Made by a program: the position numbers and the translations under genes. The notes under the pieces were generated by a model, which saw only the letters and a list, made by a program, of their open reading frames with translations, had not been told where the DNA came from and did not search any database. This document shows, in pieces, positions 35,167-48,508 of a stretch of DNA of 64,000 bases; positions within the stretch are counted from its first letter, which is position 1; each line of letters opens with the position of its first letter. Source of the DNA: Gymnopilus junonius (taxonomy: Eukaryota > Basidiomycota > Agaricomycetes > Agaricales > Galerinaceae); contig JADNYJ010000005.1 of assembly GCA_015501075.1 (NCBI GenBank), forward strand, positions 124,001 to 188,000, in the 5' to 3' direction.

Positions 35167-38100
35167 CTAGGCGGGGGCCCCTTCCTGGAATACATCGACA
35201 TAGCGACTGCGCAAGTTGCGTTTCGCAGCTCCTGATTTCGGTCTTCCCGGAGGAGGAAGACCTAGGGCGTCGACATCCGGGACCCTGTCGGTGTACTGGG
35301 TGCCGACTCTGTCGGAGGTGCCAGGTTGGAACGAATCCGCATGGGCGCCCTAACAGGGGGTTCACTGCCAAGGTCGATGGCAGACACAGGACGAGGAGGT
35401 GCTGCGGATGCGGAGGGTGGAAGGTGGGACCCGGGCCCTGTCATTCCAGGCGATGCCGTCTGTGCCCTTGCGGGAGGAGGTGGGGGCGGTGTAGGAACTT
35501 TAGTACTGGCTTCAGCAGAAGCCTATGGATCTCGTCAGTTGATGTCTAGTAAACACAAAAGAAATCACCTTTCTGTTGACCCATCGTTTCTGTTCATTAT
35601 CATAGTAGAAAGCTGAGTCGTCACCAAGGCTGGCCTTGATTGGACCAGGAGAAGCATCACTCTTCTTCCACCATCGACTCAACCACGATCCGCCTGTAGG
35701 CGCAGGAGTTTCTATGCAAATATCAGTCGAAATTTGTTTTTATGTGGCCATCGGTATCTTACCCTTTGTTTCCTGTGTAGGAGGTGCAGCGGGTTTGGGT
35801 TTCTCGTCTACGACTGTGTCTTTTTCTTCTGCTTTCTCATGTTTCGGCTTGGAATTTCCTAGCCCGAGGTCTTCCTCTAAGTCCTCTTCAATAGTATACT
35901 GTGACGAGGTGCGTGTTTGTTGTGCATAACTTGTAGGCTGAGGACTAGGCCCAACGGAGAATGAGTGGTTATCCATTAGGGATATGAATCCATCACCACT
36001 AGTTTGAAGTGACGATTCCTCAACTTGCATGAATGTAGTAGCTGTGGGTGTATTGCTCGTGGCAGACTGATCGCCCATAGAGTCCCACCAAGACGCCCTT
36101 TGAACGGGTGTCGCCAGATCCTCAGCTTTAGACGCATATCCACCGGAATCTTGACGCGAATGTCCATTAAGACCATATCCTGTAGGAGACGACTGTGATG
36201 ATGATATAGAGCCAGTATTGACTTGCGTTATTTGCACGGCCGGCTTCTGCCGCATATAGCCCATTGCTGACGAGGACCTTTCAATTTGAACTTGTGTATA
36301 AGGTGACGAAGTTGCCATCGCAGAAGTCGTCCGCTGGGGAGGAGGAAGCCCACCAGGGTTCGGAGGCGTCGGCTGGGGAGAAGATCTGGCAGATGGTGTT
36401 GTAGACGAGATAGTGCTGTAATGAGCAAATGGCCCAGAAAATGGTTGATCATTCGACCGGGCATTCTCGGCAATTGGGGTAGGTGAATCTGTTTCTCCAG
36501 TGACTAACTTGGTAAATCTTCCCTCTAGCCATCCTCCAATTGAGTCCAAACTAGGTTTACTTATTTTGCCTGTAATCCACGAACTGGACTTGTCACCATG
36601 GAACACTCCCGAAAGACGCTGTTGAAGGCCTTGTAATTGCTCCAACAATGCGACTGTAGTGTAAGGAGAATTATTACTCAACGAAGCAGCGATAGCATCA
36701 CAATATCTGATTCGTTTTTTCTTTGAGCAAACCCACGCAAAAGCAAATGAAAACAACATACTTATTAGCAAGTTGAATGTCCCCGGTCTCGGCAAGCGAC
36801 ACAGCGCGCACGAAGCGGTAGGCTTGAAGATAAGGTAAGCCATGGAATGGCTCTTGACCTTTAGCAGTTGGTAACAAGGATAACGCAAATTCTAGGATCT
36901 CTGAGAAAATTAGAGGATCTACATTTCTCATCACTTCAGCCGGTGCTTTGGCGCCAAGCAAGGTCATTCTAGCCGATGGGTGCCCAAAGCCACCAAGAAG
37001 AGATGCTTGAGAGGAAAGTAAATAGCTGTAGAAAGGGCAATTCAGCGACACATAAGGCAAATCTAGTTCAAGCTCACCAAGAATGAGCAGCTTCGGTCAT
37101 GTCATTTGCAAAAAGCTGGTCTCCAAGCGTAGTCAGCGCTGCTGCGGTTTCTGGAGTTAAAGGAGAGGATATAATCATAGCTGCAGTTTCTGCCCATTTC
37201 ACAAGGGATTCGGGAGGTAATGATATATTGGGTTGTGAAGGTGGGAAGTTAGGGGTCCGGGGAGTCATTGATGGCACAACAGGCACCATGGGAGCTTGAA
37301 GACGGTTGGTAGCTCTTTGCAGTAGGTTAACAGGAGCCAACTCTTGAACTATTAAAGTGTCAGGGTTCTTACAGTTATTGCTATGAAAAGAAGCTCACCA
37401 GCAGCCATGCCTTGGCCAGAATACAAACTGTAAGCCACTCTCAAAGTGTCCCTGTTTTTGTGAGATGGACTGCTATGTAAAAACGATCCGTGGCCATCTT
37501 CTTTGTTTCCCAATTCACTTCGCAAAAAATCATTGACAACATCCTTCCAAGACTCCTTATCTATGCTGCTGGCAATGATCATGGCATGGGCCCATAGTTT
37601 TTGATCAGTGGCAAATTGGTACGCTTGACGCCGGTCGCCTTGGAGCAGGAGCTCCTCAATTTTGTCCAGAGTAGAAGGACGGAGGCTCGTCACACTAATC
37701 GGTGCTTCATCGAGCGGCATAGAATGGAAAGCTGCTATACCAGGGTGAGGCCTCGAAAGAGTCATGACTTAAAAGACTTACCTTGAAGTGACACACTATC
37801 TTGCAATCCTGTCGTCAGGTTTTCGAGTCGCGGGACTAAAGTTGACCTAACAGCAGCATCTGACTGTGGACTATTTCCAACTAAGTTATCTGAGAGTCAG
37901 CAGAGTTTGATCTCACGCACTTTCCCAGTAAACGGCCGTCATTTTCAACCATTATGCTGAGTAACTTTATGATAATGAGCCTGTTTTCTGCCAACTGCTT
38001 CTCCGTACCCGAAAGATAACCAAGGCCTTGATGTAACTCGCTTGCACGTCCAGATAGATAAGTTAATACCCCAGTCTTCTTAGTTTTGGATTGAGTGGTT

Positions 38101-40330
38101 TGCCCTGACCTCACCAGACCTATCGAGGAGGTACCAGGACCTGAAAACAATGGCCCCGGATAAGAAGACCCGGCAGTATTTAAAGCACTCTCCGGAATTA
38201 TCTTTCGTACAGTGTGTATTTTCAATTCTGAAGATGTTCTTGCAGACAGAGCTACGTCAAAGCCTGCGTTCAGACCAGGCATGCCATGGAAACACGTGAT
38301 CAGCTTCCCTCCAAAACCGAAAGCAACAACAGGTGCGCGGGCCGACGTCCTTGACAGCGGATCATTGGCTCCGATGAGGGAAGGAGATGGCGCATACTGC
38401 GCTGAGGTGGGCTTGGCGAGCAAATCTTGGGCGGAAAGCTGACTTTCGGACCAAGGCGCCGTTTGTCCAGGGAACTGATCATCAGAGGAATAAAGAGAAG
38501 ATGCATTCAAAGGAGGTACGGGCGCATGGGTGCCAAGAGACCTTGAAACAGACGAATATACCACTCCGTTTGCATGAGCAGGAACAACAACTTTCTTGAC
38601 GTCAGGAGGGGATCCGCCGTAGAGAGATAAAGGAGACGATGTCCTTGGGATGTAACTATTTGCGGCGTAGTTTAACCTTGGAGCATATGGGTCTTTTTGC
38701 GCTGGAGGATCTCGCTTTGAAGCCTGTAATGGAACATATGGGTTCTGTTGAGAGGCTTGCTCATTTGGATTCGAATTGACTGGTAAAGATATGCTTGTAG
38801 AATCCTGCAATTCCTTTGCTTCCACTGGTGGAGAAAAAGGAAGAGGTATCGAACGAGGAGAAACGGTGTTTGAAACTACCGAGTCAGCAGGTGAGTGATG
38901 TGAGAAATCGTGCTGCTTATCAGAAATTGGGTTAATAGAAGACGGTCGTGAAATTTTGGGCGATGAAAATGCCTGCCCAGATGTACTAAAATTGGCATCA
39001 TTGTCGTTGCAAGTTCTTGATTCTTCCGCTTCAGGCTGTGCCGAACCGTTCCGATAGCTTTGCAAAGGGTCAGGCTGCCCTATCTCTGAAGACTGCCAGT
39101 CACTATGATTATCATCGTGTACCTTGGCGGCTTGTAAAGGGCTATTCCCTTGCAAACCAAGATGCCCATAAGTTATTTCTCCTGCGTATACGGAAGGAGA
39201 GGTGATCACTGCTGCATGCCCGTATTCCGTTTGAGGAGGAGTTACACTTTGGCGGTCATCATAAATCAACGAAGACCCGGAGGGCGTTCCGTAAGATTCG
39301 TGCGGCATATCGTTGGCAGTGGCAAGAGGTTGGTAGGTATTGTGACTTTGACGACTCGTTCGGCGACTAGGTAGAGTTGGGATAAAGGGAGGATCATAAG
39401 CGTTTGAGACCTTCGGACGCGTGACGGCCGATTTCACGGGGGGTGGGGCCACGCCATAATATGGCGAAGTCGTAGCCCGAGGTGTAACACCTTGACCGGG
39501 GGGGATTTTTCCAAGAACGGTGGGAGTGTAAGGGGAATATGAGGCTGGGGGATCATAGGGCGAATGACCCGACGAAATATTATTGTATGGAACTTGTGAA
39601 CCCATGGAAGGCATGGTGTGTGAAGAAGGGCCAGCCATTTCGCTCGGGTACACTTTCCCAACCGTCCCAGGATTGTAAGGCGTATAATTCACAGTGGCAG
39701 TTGGAGCATCATATGGACCAGGCGCAGCATTGGTGCCATGTTGCTGTTGTGAGACGACCTCGGCATGGGGAATGTAAGATAGATTGGAAGGCTTATTGGC
39801 CAATGAAATAGAAGGGTAAATAGTATATGTCGAAGAGGGAGCTGGAGGGTCGTAAGAGCCATAAGAGGGATGAGTCGTTGTGGGTACGTATGTCTTATAG
39901 TTCGCAGTTTCTGGTGGTTCACTTTGCAGAGTCGGGTATGCTGCTGCAAAAACATGGTAAGCATGCTAAAACCAAGAGAGAGGGCTTAATTACCAGCATA
40001 ATCCGGAGTCGTGTTATTATCCGCCCACTGTTCGGAATAAGCACTTGTAGATTCATGTAGAACGTTGCCCGAGGTAATGTGTTTCTGTCCATTAGCTGCG
40101 ACAGAGGGGTATTCTGAAGGAAGAACCTCTGTAAGAGGATTTTCTTCGTGAGGCGGAAAGCTGAACGCTTCAACCTTTTCAGGAGGGGCTGAACTGTTGG
40201 TGAAAAACAGATCATCCGCTAGGGATTGCGGGGGGTCCGACTCTGCAGTCGCTGTTCCCAATGTCGCGAAGGGGTCAGAGTCAGACTCCTCTGAGCCAAA
40301 GAGAGATGCGGCTGCTTCAACACCATTCAT
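35167..40330 (-). CDS. SEC16: COPII scaffold Sec16, with an apparent frameshift near the C-terminus
   Basis: Sec16 organises ER exit sites and COPII assembly. From the ATG at 40330 (MNGVEAAASLFGSEESDSDP) a long disordered Pro/Ser/Tyr-rich region runs through most of the 640-codon exon at 37881-39803. Near its end is ITCFHGMPGLNAGFDV-like sequence, the start of the conserved central domain. The ancestral coatomer element follows: LLLQGDRRQAYQFA, KLWAHAMIIASS and SSQASLLGGFGHPSARM. The C-terminal tail is Pro/Ser-rich. The expected end, SRYVDVFQEGAPA with TAG at 35167, is one base out of frame with the preceding exon, which as given stops at 35262 after STPTGSRMSTP. One base missing near 35280 would explain this. 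Confidence 0.88.
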
Positions 40331-40709
40331 GATAGCCTTCAAAGATGGGACGGAGGTAAGTGGGGAGACACGGCACAATACTAGGTGTCTTCAATTGCCG
40401 ATATTTGTAATTGATATTCAGACACGTCATGAAACTCAATGGCGTGGACTGCGACTGAACGACTTAGTATGTACTATATTGGCAGAAAATATAACGGCAA
40501 GAAGCAATATCGAATAGTGTAAGCTACAAAAGCATTGTTGAAAGCAACTGCAAAGCGAAGTAAGTGGAATTAAAGACATTATTATTGATAACAACTTGAA
40601 TGCTTCTGCCAAAAGTGGGCTGGAGGGACCAGCGAACCTGCAATAATATACGCATAATATGCAGGCATGTCGGAGCAAGGTGTAACGCACGTGACTCGCG
40701 TGGCAAGCA
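40331..40709. other. Intergenic region, SEC16 promoter side
   Basis: This 379-bp stretch lies between the SEC16 start and the 3' end of the Pumilio gene, both on the minus strand. It must hold the SEC16 promoter. I see no gene or repeat in it. Confidence 0.5.
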
Positions 40710-43700
40710 CTAACAGCTACTACGACCATGGCCGATCGACTTCTCCAAACTTGCACTGGGCAAAAAAGAGGCCTGCTTCCCAAAAAATTGTCCCATTAAA
40801 CGTTCAACTTCAAATTGATAATTGATCAGTAAATTTAACCATCGGATATAAGGTTGGTCTCCCTTACTCGAACCTAATGGGCGGTTATAACTTGTTGTCG
40901 ACCTTTGAAGCGCATCAAGTAGAGGCTTCACTTGGGTATAGAAATCCTCCCTTTGCCGACCTTCCACGACAGTCAATGCACGTTGTAGTACGTAGTCTTA
41001 CGTGACTGTTTAGAAAATTTTAAACATTTTAGCAGAAAGATGTACGCAACTGGCATATTGATCTTTAACCATCGTCAAAACCGGATTTTCGCTCTCAGAA
41101 TGGTTAATCATGATTTCGTTGATCAAAGTATGGCGAGTTTCCGAATCGGTGCACAGGAGCGCCTTCTCGCAGACATTCGAAGCGTATTTATGTTGAGATA
41201 ATTTAACTAGTTTGCCTTGAATTTTTGATATAACAGTAGCTTTGTCATGCTCTCGTCCTTGCTGGATAATGAATTGAATAACATAGTTCTGTAATGGTTG
41301 TAACTTCCGTAATAAACGTCAATTTTTGGAAAACTTACTCCATACTGATCTTGCATGAGCTCAAGGGTGCAAGCGTGAATGGCCTGTATGAGAGCCTTGG
41401 TATGCACATCAGGCAGGTGCTCTAGACACCTCTGCAGGACACGGCAGCCGTAAGGATGCGTTGCCAACGCAAGCATGTTATCACGTAAGAATGGCAGGAA
41501 CGTTAAACGATCAGGAGGTACAACCTCTACGAGTTTCTGGATAACCTGAGCACATAAAACGTTATGAGTGACTCTAAGCAGAGGTAAACTGCCAAATACA
41601 TGATTTCCATGAGCATCTTTGATACAGGTGAGGATATCCTGTTCCAAGTAACGAATGATTGCCGATTGCTGTAGTTCTGAAACACAATCGATTGCCTGTG
41701 GTCGGAACTGCACTGTAGTGGTATGACTTGAAATTTACAGAGGAACTTTACCTTTTGGACAACACGACAGCCGTAAATGTGAAGTGAAAGGCTAATGACT
41801 TGCTTCTGAACAATGTTGGCAAGAATGTCCTTTTGAGCTTGCGAGCCAAATTCAAAGAATTTTTGAATAACCTGGCGGTAGCTGAATGAGAACTTTATTA
41901 CATACCAAATATCACCTATAGTGACAAACTTACATAGTTCCCAAATACGTCTTTGATAAGTTGATCCGCTTTCGACGGAACTATTTCGTCGAATATTTTT
42001 TGTTTCTCTTCGTAACTAGCTGCCTGCAGATTCTGCTGGATAAATCGCGAACCATATTGATCACCACTAAACTCGATAATATGGCCTAAAATATCCTAGA
42101 AAGACTTATTTAAATTATCTTTCAAAGGTATTGCGTACGGTACCTTTAAGCCCCAGAACTTGTCTCGATTTGACCTGAAATCTTCCAAAAGAGCACTGCG
42201 TTCCGTCAATTGCAGGAAGTTAGGACGCCGTGGCTGTTTCACATTCTGGACCAAGGGTTGTACAGGTAGGCGACTTTGTCTACCCTTGGGAAACGAACGG
42301 AAAGTTAAGCGGCGAGACGGGGACAAAGAAGTGAAAATAGGCAACTCGTTGGAGGACGAAATCTGTGGGCAAATGGTTGAGATGCATTTCGACTTATAAC
42401 AGATATATACCAACCGGATTGTCCCTTTTAACCCCAGGAGGAAATACAGCACTCGTAGTAGTATTCAGATGAATAGTCGGAATCGGAGGCGGTGGCATCA
42501 TCTGGGGTGGTCGGGGAGGATAGAATAGAGGGGGAGGTGGTTGAGTCTGGTAGTCAATTAAAGTCGGGTTCATTAAGGGATGATTGGCTTCAGCAACATT
42601 AGGAGGCAATGGTCGTAGGTGGGGCAGGGGGTAGATATTATTGTTGGGCAATAGATTTGGATGTGGAATAGGATAGGGCGGCCGTACCTGGGGTGAAGAT
42701 TGGAATGCATCAAACCTGAAAGAGTGGTCTGCAAATGGTTCTGGAGGTTGTGCGATGTAATAATTTCCGTATTCAGGCATATGGTAAGCATTATATAGTT
42801 GGGGATTTTGAGGAAACGGAGGTGGCGGTGGGAACAGCAGAGGACCAGGCCGAAACATATGTGGTGGTGCTCCATGATAGAGCGGCCTATCGTCCTCAGC
42901 AACCGGCATTCTACGAAACAATCTTCGAGCATCATCGTTCCGTTGAGGGGCCATGATTGTGCTTCAAATGGGCCATTTCTGTGCAACACCGGTTGAGGAT
43001 TGTGGAGATAGGCTACCGGGAAGGCAATTCCGTGAGGAGGGGATGATGGGTAAATTCTATTACCTGTGTATGGGTAAGGATGGTCTGCTATACTTATACG
43101 CGGGGATGGATAAGGCGGCATGCGAGGTTCCTCCTTGAATAAAAAGTTAGTAGATGCAGCACTAGCATTACAGTATTGACCTACCGATATTACCACAACT
43201 GATGCACTGCTAAATCGAGGGAAAGCGTTTACAACATTTTGGGATCCTTGCATAAGCTGAGTGTTCTGTAAAGGAAAAGTGAACACTGGTCTTCAGATTT
43301 CGTTCTAGTAATGCTTACTGGCTCGCTTTTCTCCACAACCCATTCACCCTCGCGAGGCAAAACATCGTCGGCGTCTTTGGGACCAACTGATTCGGGAGTA
43401 GATTTAGCCAAGTCATGCTTCGCAGCTTGCGGGGATCCAGATCTTGATCCCCAAAGCTGAGATTAAGGGAGCGTTAAGTTGAAAGTAGGACATCGCGTTG
43501 AAATGACAGACCTGCCATCCATGACTGACAACGTTCGGGCCTTTCGGCTGTGTATCATGTATTCGTAATCCTGTTGTTGGAGGTCGGGACTGAGAAACAA
43601 AAGAAGCAAAATGAATCTTTTTATTTGTGGAAACTGCCAGAGTAAGACGTTAACAAACCTCCTGCGACACCGTTACGCTAGGTGACACACTTCCTGGCCC

Positions 43701-43745
43701 TGGGGTCGAGGAGTTGGACACTGCATAGGGCAAGTCGCGCGACAT
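40710..43745 (-). CDS. Pumilio (PUF) RNA-binding protein
   Basis: A PUF protein binding 3' UTRs to control mRNA decay and translation. The N-terminal half is disordered and Pro/Asn/Tyr-rich (for example [14 protein letters not shown] and [12 protein letters not shown]). The PUF domain begins with [18 protein letters not shown]. Repeats follow in separate exons: [31 protein letters not shown], and KDQYAN joined across an intron to YVLQRAL. Several repeats keep the usual RNA-edge triads. The C-terminus is [12 protein letters not shown] and the stop is TAG at 40710. The ATG at 43745 ([18 protein letters not shown]) is the first start I can connect by good splice sites. A more upstream exon is possible, because 43963-44027 encodes VILEATINASFQAEG next to a GTAAGT donor, but the phase did not fit. 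Confidence 0.9.
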
Positions 43746-44640
43746 GGCGGCAACGGTGTTAGCAGCTTTGTGGTCTTCTGTCAAGTATAGTTGTTGATGT
43801 TAGCAAACACGAAACTAACAAAAACTAAATAATGTCAAGAAGGAAGTAAAAACGGCGTCAACGTCGTCCATGGCGGAGAAGAATAGCCAGGTCGACAGAA
43901 ACGAACGCGAGCAAAAGTGCTGGTGGTCAAACGCGAGAGCAAAAAAAAGAACACGACTTACTCCTTCAGCCTGAAAGCTGGCGTTAATAGTGGCTTCAAG
44001 AATCACTGAATTAGTATTTGCTTTCAAAGTAGAAAGGTTTATGAAGGAGTTAAGTCGAAGTGGAAGAACAAAAAAAGGTCCGGTAACAGGTAGACCCTTA
44101 GATTAGACATTCAGGCTTGGAACGCCCCCTTTCAGAACGCAAAAATATGGAGGAGAGCATACCTGAAAGCGGAATTAAATCTATATAAACGGAGGCAATA
44201 TGTCAAATAGAATCATCATCCGCGTTTCAAAGCTATCAAATTTGGTATAGCTTACCCTTAGCTCATCCCCGGACGTCCCAAATCCGTATCAAATCAGGTC
44301 CCCGCCGTGCATCAAACAGAGTCTGTCAATTCAGCGCTTCGGGATCGCGTGAAAAAGCGCTTCTTTTCTGTCAGAATCTGCAATGCGTCGATCAAAGTCG
44401 TCATGTTGCTTATTGAGTCGTCGCCAATCAAGTTCCGAACCAAAAAGGACTCGCCGACATAAGCTCAGGTTCGGAGCTCCAACGGCACAGCAGAAAACTC
44501 CGTTACATGAGCTAAAAAATCACACACAAACATATTGGGTATTCTGCACTTTATTGAACGATGAATATGTATTGAGTCTATTATAGCGGGGAGAAATACT
44601 ATGAAAAATACAGTCGTCCGGATTCCACGAAAAAAAATCG
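43746..44640. other. Upstream region of the Pumilio gene
   Basis: The 895 bp between the Pumilio start and the kinesin-1 stop probably hold 5' UTR exons and the Pumilio promoter. A short coding-like stretch at about 43963-44027 (minus strand) is followed by a GTAAGT donor. No independent gene is supported. Confidence 0.45.
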
Positions 44641-47600
44641 TCACCGAGAATTGAAAAACCAGGAGGCTCGTTTCGCTGATGTGCCGAATAGAAAAGCAAG
44701 GGTTGAGTTTGTGAACGTACAAAGTCAGGAACTAAACTCACCTGATCTGGAACCAAACATAGATAACGTAAGACTTCTAGAAGGGGCATACCATTTTTTT
44801 TTTAAATTCTCTGCACTCACCCTGCATCGTCGTTCTGGACCCTGGTTAACGGATTTGCAGAGGCACCGCCAACAATGGAGGTAATCGGACTGGCACTCGC
44901 ACCTCCACCTCCTCGCAAAGGCTTCGCGATGCGACCGAAATTTAAGGTTGACGAAGAAGCTGCTTTTTGGGCTGAAAAACATTCTAGTTTTCAACGAGTC
45001 CCGGTTCATTCCCAGAAAAATATTACCTCGCGCCTGGTCCAGGCGTTCCTTTACGGCTTGCAGTTGTGTCTCGAATTTTTGATTCTGTATGGAGAGCCGG
45101 CGATCTGCATCCTGAAGCAAAGCTTCGAGGTTCTGTATCCGCTCGTTACGCGCGAGAAGTTTACGCTCTGCGATACCAGCCTCTTTCTTCAGTGTTGAGT
45201 TCTGATCAACGAGCTGGGGAAGCATAAGGAAATGTAGAACACATAGAAAGCAAGTGGGCATAATAATTACCTGCTTTTGCACCAGAGTCAACTGTTCCAA
45301 GTTACGTTCGAGGAAAGCCATCTTCTTTTGTTGTGCCTTATTGTTGCTGTTGCGAATCACATTGCTATATTGCTCCTTCATCTCATCCAACTGAATTTCC
45401 AGCTCGACAACCTGTCAAGGTAACTCAGTTGCCAAAAACAGGCAAGTCCATGGAAACTACCTTTTCACAGCGGTTTTGCAAGTCACGCATAAGAGATTTC
45501 TTTACGCCATCAAATTCAGCAAGCTGAACATTAATAGCTTTCCGTGTTCTCTCAAGATCTTGAGCGCTTTCTGCGAGGTTCTTTCCTCCTTCAATTCCAG
45601 CTGACGTGACAGCAAATGCCCTCTGAAAAGGAGAAATATTCAGAGAATTTCGATGCCGTATCAAAGCCAACTAACCTTGAGTTCTTCGTTGACGCTCTTC
45701 AGGCTATCTATTGAGGCATTGAGGCTTCGAACCTCGTTATTCCGGGCCTCAAGCTGTTGCTTCAGGTCAGTGACCTCACTGAGGAGAGCATCCCGTTTAG
45801 CAGCATATTGGACCTCTAATTTATTCTGAAAAAAAGTTCGGAAGTTCATTCTGATCAACAAGCAGGCTTTTCAAGTCACCTTGAGATCCGTCACGACTTC
45901 TGCTACATCAACGTTACTCGCCTCTTCGTCATGTATTGTTTTCTCTGTCCAATCAATCCCATGAGAATTAGCAAACAAGAGAGGTAAGAGTGCCTTACCA
46001 AGGAGCTCCTCATAGTCAGTTTCCAGCGTCGTTACCCTGACCTCTAGCTCATCCCTCCGTCTGCTGATCATTTCATTCTCTTCCTGCGTCTGTCGAAGCC
46101 GGTCAACAGTTTCCCTTAATAGAGTTTGACCTTCTGAGAGCTGTCTTCTAATTGCGATGAGGTCTTCAGAGGACAGAGGCTCAGCAGAATCCTGGTCTAT
46201 GCTGTCTAATTTTGCTAAAATCTGGCGTAATTGTTCGTCCTTCTCGGAGAAGGCACCCTGCTATTTGCCACGCGAAGAGAGATTAATTGCGTGAAGAGAG
46301 ATTCCTTAATGCTCACTGTATCAAATTTGGCCATCATCATTGCCATCTTCTCTTGTTTACGCTTTTCTTTATCTTCAGCTGAAGCGTCCTTCTTAGCAGA
46401 CTTCAACTCCGCTATTTGTTTCTTTAGTTCTTCTAATTCAGCCCTCGCATCTTGATTCTGCTCCTTGAGAATATCCACGGTGATAATACCCTCTTTGTTA
46501 TCGTAATCAAGCCGTTCAACTTGCAGCCTTAAGTCATTGAGCTGACTGGACATGGCCTTGTTTTCCTACATTTAAAACACGTATCAGCCACAACTCTTCT
46601 TTACTGCTCAATACGAAGCTAACCTTGCTAACCGCAGCCTCTTGTTCCTTCAGGAAGGTCAGTTCCTCTTTCAGCTCTGACACGAGCTTCTGAGCTGCCG
46701 CCAAGGAAGACTCCCTTTCTGCAAGAGCATCACTCAATTCATTCTCGCGTCTCAAGAATTCCTCTCTTTCGTCTTTGTCCAAACCAATAACGGTAGGTGT
46801 TTGAGGCCGAGACTCAACATCCGATCGTAAACCTTCAACACTTGGGTTTACGGGAGTCATGCTTCGTGATGTTGAGGCAGGCGTTGAAGGAGTAGGAGAG
46901 GTGGGGGGCTTCTTAGCTGCAACGGAGGCTGCGGCGCCACCCTTTCCTGGGAGAATCCACTCAGCCTCTTCCACCTTCTCACCCGATCGCCAACGGGAAA
47001 GTTCAGCTTCTAGAGCAGCAATATACTTCTGATAAGAAGTATTTGCGAGCTGTGCCTTCTGCAAGAGGCCCTTCAACTCCAGTGGGGACAGTTCAGCATT
47101 GATGCGAGCAGTGTTCTTGATGGACTTTGCACGAATACCGAAGCGGAGAGTAGACAGAGTCTCAGCTTCATTATATGAAGAAGGGGAGCAATTGATAATC
47201 AAAGTGGTCCGTGAATTTCCTCCTAGAGACTCTTGAAGAATACGAGTAAGCTTAGAATCGCGGTAAGGTATATGTTTGGCCTGGGATTTAAAGTAGATGT
47301 GATTGGAAACATATTAGCACATGATATGGCATGCATACCTTGCTATCGGTCAGAGCATTGATGACCATACCAAGAGCCGACAAAGACTTATTGATCTTCT
47401 TTGCCTCTTCTAATGTTTGCCCTGAAGCTCCTGTTTTCCCAACCTTCTCTGAACCAGCAAGGTCAACGAGGTATAAGTTTCCTGTCTTCTGAGCACCCGT
47501 TTCCGTATTCCGCTGCTGAATGGTTATCAAGAAAATAGAATGAGAACGCGACGATTCGGCGTTCATATCTTGAAAGGGAAGTAAACAACGTTGTTCAGTA

Positions 47601-48508
47601 GACTTAAAAGGTACCTACTTGTGGAAGTCACAACTCTAGCAGCTCCTCCAGTCCGCATAATTTCATAAACTTCTGCTGCACTACTAACATAATAGTCTGA
47701 AAGGTTTTTCACATAAACACCTTTGGATTTCTCTTCATGAACTTGCAAATTATCGTTTTGTGCTAAAGAGGGGTCAGATCGGTGCATCTGCAGTGAGATC
47801 GGGATAAATCTTACGTGCAAGGAGATCTCTAATTCTTTCAAGGTAAATTTCCATGTAGGAAACCTTTACGAGATATTCCAAATGAGCATCACTCTCCACG
47901 ATTGACTGGAATATTTGTTCTGTGATACGAGGAATTATGCCCTTCAACTCCTCCGAGTCTATATCCGCACCCTGCAACAGCCAGATTACAAAAACATGGA
48001 CAACCGATAGACAAAATTACTGACCATCATCGTGAAAGTCTTTCCACTACCGGTTTGTCCGTAAGCAAAGACAGTGCCATTGTACCCATCAAGGACATCT
48101 GTATGACGCGAATCAGTACTCATAATGGATTTGATACATGTTTGCATTTCCGAATCGGTTTTCACCTTTGACGATGCTGATAAAATAGTCAAACGAAAGG
48201 GCCATCCGTCATGAAAGTATCACTCACTCTTTGACACCATAGTCGAAGACTTCGTGTTGTTTAGTCCCCATAGGAAACACTCTGTCAAAGGTAAAACCGT
48301 CCTTCTCGGGACCCGAGCTGAGCTGAGCGGATTTGAGTTGCACGCTTTGCAGGTTGTCATCGAAGGATACAACAATCTCCCCGCCTTCGCGCTGCTCAAT
48401 GGCATTCACAGGACGAAAACTAAGGAACGATGATAAGTCGACGCCGGACGCCGAATAGCAAATCTAGCCTTACCGGCAGACGACTTTGATGTTAGTTGAA
48501 CTCGCCAT
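44641..48508 (-). CDS. Conventional kinesin heavy chain (kinesin-1)
   Basis: A plus-end microtubule motor that carries vesicles and organelles. The motor domain is N-terminal: the ATG at 48508 gives [12 protein letters not shown], joined to [13 protein letters not shown]. Next come the P-loop GQTGSGKT, switch [12 protein letters not shown], switch [15 protein letters not shown] and [17 protein letters not shown]. After the neck come long heptad coiled coils (46 kb region, for example [16 protein letters not shown]). The tail keeps the IAKPLRGG autoinhibitory motif of the family. The last exons join to [11 protein letters not shown] with TGA at 44641. About 960 residues are expected, as in fungal kinesin-1. 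The motor's nucleotide-binding residues are intact. Confidence 0.93.

Noticed and set aside
35262..35285. 22-nt GT...AG intron joining the SEC16 reading frames
   Set aside because: Far below the usual minimum intron size here (about 45-50 nt); a missing base is the simpler reading.
43815..44027. Upstream exon of the Pumilio gene (VILEATINASFQAEG)
   Set aside because: Looks coding and has a GTAAGT donor, but no acceptor restores the phase of the next exon, so it was not added to the CDS.
44875..45198. 107-codon plus-strand frame in the kinesin-1 tail
   Set aside because: Antisense shadow of kinesin-1 exons whose minus-strand reading keeps the conserved IAKPLRGG tail.
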